Shown piece after piece: positions 61,501 through 64,000 of a stretch of 64,000 nt of DNA (the stretch's first letter is position 1; each line of letters opens with the position of its first letter). A program made the translations under genes and the position numbers. The DNA is from an uncultured Christensenella sp. (GTDB lineage Bacteria; Bacillota; Clostridia; Christensenellales; Borkfalkiaceae), in contig CAJTOY010000001.1 in the NCBI GenBank assembly GCA_910578195.1, positions 416,067-480,066 of the forward strand, given 5' to 3'. The notes under the pieces are model-generated. The model ran no database searches, was not told the DNA's origin, and saw only the letters and a program-made list of their open reading frames with translations.

Positions 61501-62158
61501 GTATGCACATCAGAACGTCCTGCATTTCGGCGTCCTCGCGTTTCAGATAATGCACATCGTTGGTCGCGACAAGCTCGACCCCTATCTCGTTCGCTAGCTT
61601 TATCAAAAGGGGCAGAATTCGCCTTTCTTCCTCTATGCCGTGGTCTTGTATCTCTATGTAGAAGTCATCCTTGAAGATATCCTTCATGTAAAGCGCAAGT
61701 TCCTTCGCGCCGTCGTAGTCGCCCGCAAGCAGCCGTCTCGGAATTCCGCCCGCAAGACATGCGGAAAGGCAAATCACACCTTCGGAGTGCTCCTTTAAAA
61801 CCTTATAATCGATTTTCGGCTTATAGTAAAAACCGTCCACGAACGCCATCGAGTCGAGCTGAACGAGGTTTATATAGCCCTTTCTGTTCTTGGCGAGCAA
61901 AATCAAATGCTCGGCAGTGTTCGAAGATTTGTCGTTCATATCTCTGGTAAGATAGAATTCGCAGCCGATTATGTATTTCAGCCCCGCAACCGCCGCTTTT
62001 TCGGCGAGCTGTAAAGTGCCGTACATGTTGCCGTGGTCGGTAATACAGACGGTATCGATATCGTTCGCCTTGCAGTGCGCTATTAAATTGTCTATCTTGC
62101 ACGCGCCGTCAAGCAGCGAGTATTCGGTGTGCAAATGCAAATGTATAAAATCAGTCAT
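58565..62158 (-). CDS. dnaE: DNA polymerase III alpha subunit (DnaE)
   Basis: 1197 residues. N-terminal PHP domain (HLHTEYSLLDGA), C-family polymerase core with the catalytic Asp residues in MPDFDIDFC, YQEQVM and FNKSHAAAYA, a helix-hairpin-helix region (FGLSALKGAG) and a C-terminal OB fold (VSMAGIIASF...GSFMAFLNVED). Full length of the DnaE1/DnaE3 type rather than PolC, as no exonuclease domain is inserted. It follows whiA by 7 bases, so it belongs to the murB-PHP-whiA unit. Confidence 0.97.
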   Translation of the reverse strand: MTDFIHLHLHTEYSLLDGACKIDNLIAHCKANDIDTVCITDHGNMYGTLQLAEKAAVAGLKYIIGCEFYLTRDMNDKSSNTAEHLILLAKNRKGYINLVQLDSMAFVDGFYYKPKIDYKVLKEHSEGVICLSACLAGGIPRRLLAGDYDGAKELALYMKDIFKDDFYIEIQDHGIEEERRILPLLIKLANEIGVELVATNDVHYLKREDAEMQDVLMCIQMKKQLDDPKRMKFSTDEFYFKTGDEMAALFPNLPKAISNTRVIADKVTEPAFNLNKKGYPEKDNTLIPTYTPPDGSTAVEYLRKLTAEGLKKRYGTPTRRELDRAEYELGIICGMGYADYYLVVWDFINWSKEQGIPVGPGRGSGVSSIVAYSIGITDVEPLQYDLLFERFLNPDRVSMPDFDIDFCTDRREETIEYVRRKYGFENVCQIVTFGTMAAKNSIKDVGRVMRVPYSETDRLTKIMDGKTSIGDLLGRRIAGVQSKFDAETDEDKKADLEGKLGELKAARNSEFCDIYETDDALRRVIDMALKIEGMPRQTGIHAAGVVICQKRIADNVPLSRNGDDITTQFVAKEIESLGMLKMDFLALVTLTDIKKCIDYIREDFNREIDFNVIGYEDAGAYGLISEGDTDGVFQLEAGGMKRFMKQLKPDRLEDLIAGVSLYRPGPMKFIDSFCNRKHGIEPIAYDCEAEKQILEVTYGIPVYQEQVMQIFQFLAGFSLGEADLVRRAMGKKDKKTLMAQKEKFINGGISDTNGSEIKGCVHNGIAADVANKIFGDMEGFASYAFNKSHAAAYAVLAYQTAWLKKYYCKEFICALLNNRLSKIDEITKYVLYLREKGYKVFPPDINKSKTVFTVENDGVRFGLSALKGAGQAVIDTIIEERTKNGNFKDFPDFISRCINVLNSRLVEGLIFAGAFDDMGVSRSRLALVYEQLCNRAKSISKQRNSAQMSLFGDVLEEESLEVTYPDIPEYELNEKLSKEKQVLGVYVSGHPFEKFMHAFPDCTFDCSYLDDYVEDEEGNRTYNRITDGMRVSMAGIIASFRRTTTKRTGSFMAFLNVEDVYGSMDCVCFPAVYEKCKGDIANDKIIKVKGKLDVDAEKGISLIVDEIETVEAEGIRSESAEVKKSEPVLWLNAGKLDDETFDEFVNMISGYEGNTVCKIVRGSKRYKMPNGVNYCRGLLAELSAFIDTEDIKFVDKT

Positions 62159-62165
62159 GTATACC

Positions 62166-63122
62166 TCAATCCTTCCCCAGCGATTTAGCGAGTTCGAGAA
62201 TTCTTCTCATTCTGTGGTTTAAACAGCTTTTCGAAAGGTTCAGTCTCTCCGCAAGCTCCTGCATGGACGCGTTTTTATCCGCAAGCCGCGCTTCGGCAAC
62301 GTCGAAAAGCATTTTATCGAGGCTTTGAAGCCCGACCGTGCCCGAAATAATTTCTATTGCGCGGACCTGATTCACCGAGGCCGTAACCGTCTTGTCTATG
62401 TTCGAAACCGAACAGTTGTTGACTCTGTTCGCGTTGTTCGTTCTGTCCTTGATTTCAACAATTTTATTCAGCTTTTCAAGACAGCCGTGCGCCGAAACAA
62501 GGTTTAAAACGTCGGAGATAACCTCCTTGCTTTTGACGTACACGACCGCCGAATCCTTGCGGGATACAAGCTTTGCGAGTATCTCGAAGTCGCATAAAAG
62601 ACTGCAAAAATCGCTTGCGGCTATCTTGTTGGAAAACACTATTTCAAGGTGGTAGCCCGTGCGGCTGTAAACTCCCTCTTCGGGAAGTGTACAGCTTCCG
62701 CCGCCGAGGAACGCGCCCGAAACGTAAGCGGCTTTGCAGCACTCCTTTTCAAGCGGGGTTTCGTCTATGCCGAGGTTTAAAAATGTTTCGCCGTTTTCCT
62801 CGCGGATAATACCGGCTTCCGCCAGCAATTTTTTCGAAAGCGCGCCCACACACTCGAACGTAAGCTTGTCCCGCCCGCTCATTACATCGAATTTAGCGCC
62901 CGTCACGGTCAGTCTGAGCCCGAACGTGTTTTCGAGTATGTCCGAAATATATTCCGCAGTGCTTTCGTTTTCGGTAATTATTTCGAAGCCGAAATCGCCG
63001 CCGCGCGAAACGACGCTTCCGCTGGTGCGGATAAACGCCGATATAAGCGCAAGGCGGCAACACCTCTCTTCGGGAAGGGACGACGCTATTTCGTTTTTTA
63101 TCTCTTCGGTAAAATTCTGCAT
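62166..63122 (-). CDS. whiA: Sporulation/cell-division regulator WhiA
   Basis: 318 residues from the ATG at 63122. N-terminal LAGLIDADG-like domain (AAYVSGAFLGGGSCT) and C-terminal helix-turn-helix (SMQELAERLNLSKSCLNHRMRR). WhiA binds DNA and links division, metabolism and, in spore formers, development. The start is set by agreement with the usual WhiA N terminus (NFTEEIKNEIA) and 1 base of spacing from the previous gene; an ATG at 63152 would overlap that gene. Confidence 0.95.
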   Translation of the reverse strand: MQNFTEEIKNEIASSLPEERCCRLALISAFIRTSGSVVSRGGDFGFEIITENESTAEYISDILENTFGLRLTVTGAKFDVMSGRDKLTFECVGALSKKLLAEAGIIREENGETFLNLGIDETPLEKECCKAAYVSGAFLGGGSCTLPEEGVYSRTGYHLEIVFSNKIAASDFCSLLCDFEILAKLVSRKDSAVVYVKSKEVISDVLNLVSAHGCLEKLNKIVEIKDRTNNANRVNNCSVSNIDKTVTASVNQVRAIEIISGTVGLQSLDKMLFDVAEARLADKNASMQELAERLNLSKSCLNHRMRRILELAKSLGKD

Positions 63123-63123
63123 A

Positions 63124-63900
63124 TTATAATTTTTCCGCTTTATATTCGGCAAATCTGAATTTGGGCAGTCTGCCGTCGATATTGTCTATCTGCTCCAAGG
63201 GCACGGAGGCTTGCGCAAGAATTTCTTCGGCAATCTTCGTGTCGCCCACTCTGCTTGCGGAATGCGCGTCGGAGTCAATCACGAACCGCACTCCCGTCGC
63301 CGCCATCATGTTCAGCTCCTCTGCGGAGACGTGGCGCTTTTTGGTGTTTATCTCTATATATGTGCCGTAGTCCGCGCAGCATTTCGCAACCTCTTCCAAG
63401 TTACAGCAGCATTTGAAATTTATGTGCGTGATTATGTCTATCGGGTTGTTTTTGATAATGTTGATATACGCCTTGGTGGTGTTCTCGATAACCTTGTCCG
63501 AAGGTCTGCGCCCGAGCTTGTACGCCGAGTAATTCTTGATAAGAATTTTGTACATATCCGAAAAACTTTTATAGCGCAAAACCTCGTGAATTCCGCAGAG
63601 GTAAATATCGAAAAACCGCAAGTCGCTTTGCTTCATATCGGTTTCGCCGTCAATGGAAATCAAGTTGCTTTCCATACCCATTAAAACGTTTATGCCGGTA
63701 AGCTTTTTCGCCTCTTCTATCTCGGCGCGAAGCGAAGAAAGCTTCTTGCGTTTCAGCCCGAACAGAATATGATTAAAGCCGTGGTCGGTAATCGCAATCT
63801 CTTTAAGCCCCTTCGCTTTCGCCGCCACAGCGTTTTCAAGAACGGTGTTTTTACCGTGCGAATAGGGCGTATGGGTATGATAATCCGCTGTAAGATACAT
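63124..63900 (-). CDS. PHP-domain phosphoesterase
   Basis: 258 residues. Metal-binding motifs of the PHP superfamily: DYHTHTPYSHG, ITDHG, GMESN, DIITHINF and IDSDAH. Similar to YcdX/histidinol-phosphatase-like proteins; the true substrate is unknown. The ATG follows the murB stop codon directly. Its place between murB and whiA is common in Clostridia. Confidence 0.88.
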   Translation of the reverse strand: MYLTADYHTHTPYSHGKNTVLENAVAAKAKGLKEIAITDHGFNHILFGLKRKKLSSLRAEIEEAKKLTGINVLMGMESNLISIDGETDMKQSDLRFFDIYLCGIHEVLRYKSFSDMYKILIKNYSAYKLGRRPSDKVIENTTKAYINIIKNNPIDIITHINFKCCCNLEEVAKCCADYGTYIEINTKKRHVSAEELNMMAATGVRFVIDSDAHSASRVGDTKIAEEILAQASVPLEQIDNIDGRLPKFRFAEYKAEKL

Positions 63901-64000
63901 CTAAAAATCTCCTATGTAAACAACCTCTTCTTCAAGCATTATTCCCGAACACTCATTAACTATTCGCTTGACTTCCTTTATAAGCGAATAAATATCTTCG
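63901..64000 (-). CDS. murB: UDP-N-acetylenolpyruvoylglucosamine reductase, C-terminal end (partial)
   Basis: Only the last 32 codons are in the window. They read IYSLIKEVKRIVNECSGIML EEEVVYIGDF, which matches the C terminus of MurB (helix, then LE.EV..IG). The stop TAG touches the next ATG. MurB makes UDP-MurNAc for peptidoglycan. The gene order supports the call; the body of the gene is outside the window. Confidence 0.75.
   Translation of the reverse strand, partial: EDIYSLIKEVKRIVNECSGIMLEEEVVYIGDF

Overview
The window looks like a chromosome piece of an uncultured, probably gut-associated, low-to-mid GC Gram-positive bacterium of the class Clostridia (Christensenellales-like is my guess, not shown). 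Reasons: purine-rich GGAGG ribosome sites, TTGACA/TATAAT promoters with 17-base spacers, intrinsic terminators after most units, the murB - PHP phosphatase - whiA - dnaE - pfkA gene order, lipoprotein signal peptides, MsmK/MalFG-type sugar ABC transporters and no sign of an outer membrane.

Layout. (1) 1-302: two defective tandem copies of the 5' part of a tRNA gene, then an intact tRNA-Ser(CGA). (2) 340-7900: an AT-rich accessory island next to that tRNA. It holds an intact IS3-type transposase, a three-gene operon (restriction-fold nuclease, small middle protein, SMC-like ABC ATPase) that resembles a predicted 'ABC three-component' defence system, a second IS3-type element broken by a stop codon and a frameshift, a decayed gene, and scattered tRNA T-arm-like fragments. 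(3) 7940-11976: a lipoprotein gene and a complete preQ1 (queuosine precursor) operon queD-queE-folE-queC-queF behind a promoter and a riboswitch-like terminator leader; three copies of a 75-bp repeat lie around it. (4) 11977-20825: housekeeping genes, including an M24 peptidase interrupted by TGA, a MATE exporter, an XRE-SdpI membrane regulator, DegV, the divergent glycolytic pair gap/fba, a MurG-like glycosyltransferase and mntP. Several of these have a -10 box 6-8 bases before the start codon, so their mRNAs are probably leaderless. (5) 20963-21173: again two truncated tRNA copies before an intact tRNA, here tRNA-Pro(AGG).

(6) 21219-44034 is one long fructan-utilisation locus on the minus strand. 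Its order of transcription is ABC ATPase, membrane protein, fructokinase, membrane-anchored GH32, LacI regulator, solute-binding protein, two permeases, lipoprotein GH32, two large lipoproteins with nine copies of a putative carbohydrate-binding module, and a cytoplasmic GH32. A perfect LacI/CcpA-type palindrome sits just upstream of the -35 box. The logic is capture and cutting of fructan outside, ABC import of oligomers, final hydrolysis inside, and phosphorylation by fructokinase into glycolysis.

(7) 44164-51181: a pectin operon with an acetylesterase (SGNH, CE12-like) and a 1733-residue pectin methylesterase lipoprotein. (8) 51384-53688: a DUF1538 membrane protein with two different PII-like proteins, a possible PII-controlled transporter. 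(9) 53734-64000: an AraC-type regulator with a Cys/His-repeat lipoprotein, a Cys-cluster protein, a divergent PfkB sugar-phosphate kinase, pfkA, dnaE, whiA, a PHP phosphatase and the 3' end of murB.

The items most worth following up are the ABC-3C-like operon, the repeated truncated-tRNA arrays, the DUF1538/PII unit, the nine-copy module of the fructan locus, the His/Cys surface modules, the leaderless promoters and the XRE-SdpI fusion. All functions are inferred by reading the sequence; no database search was run.
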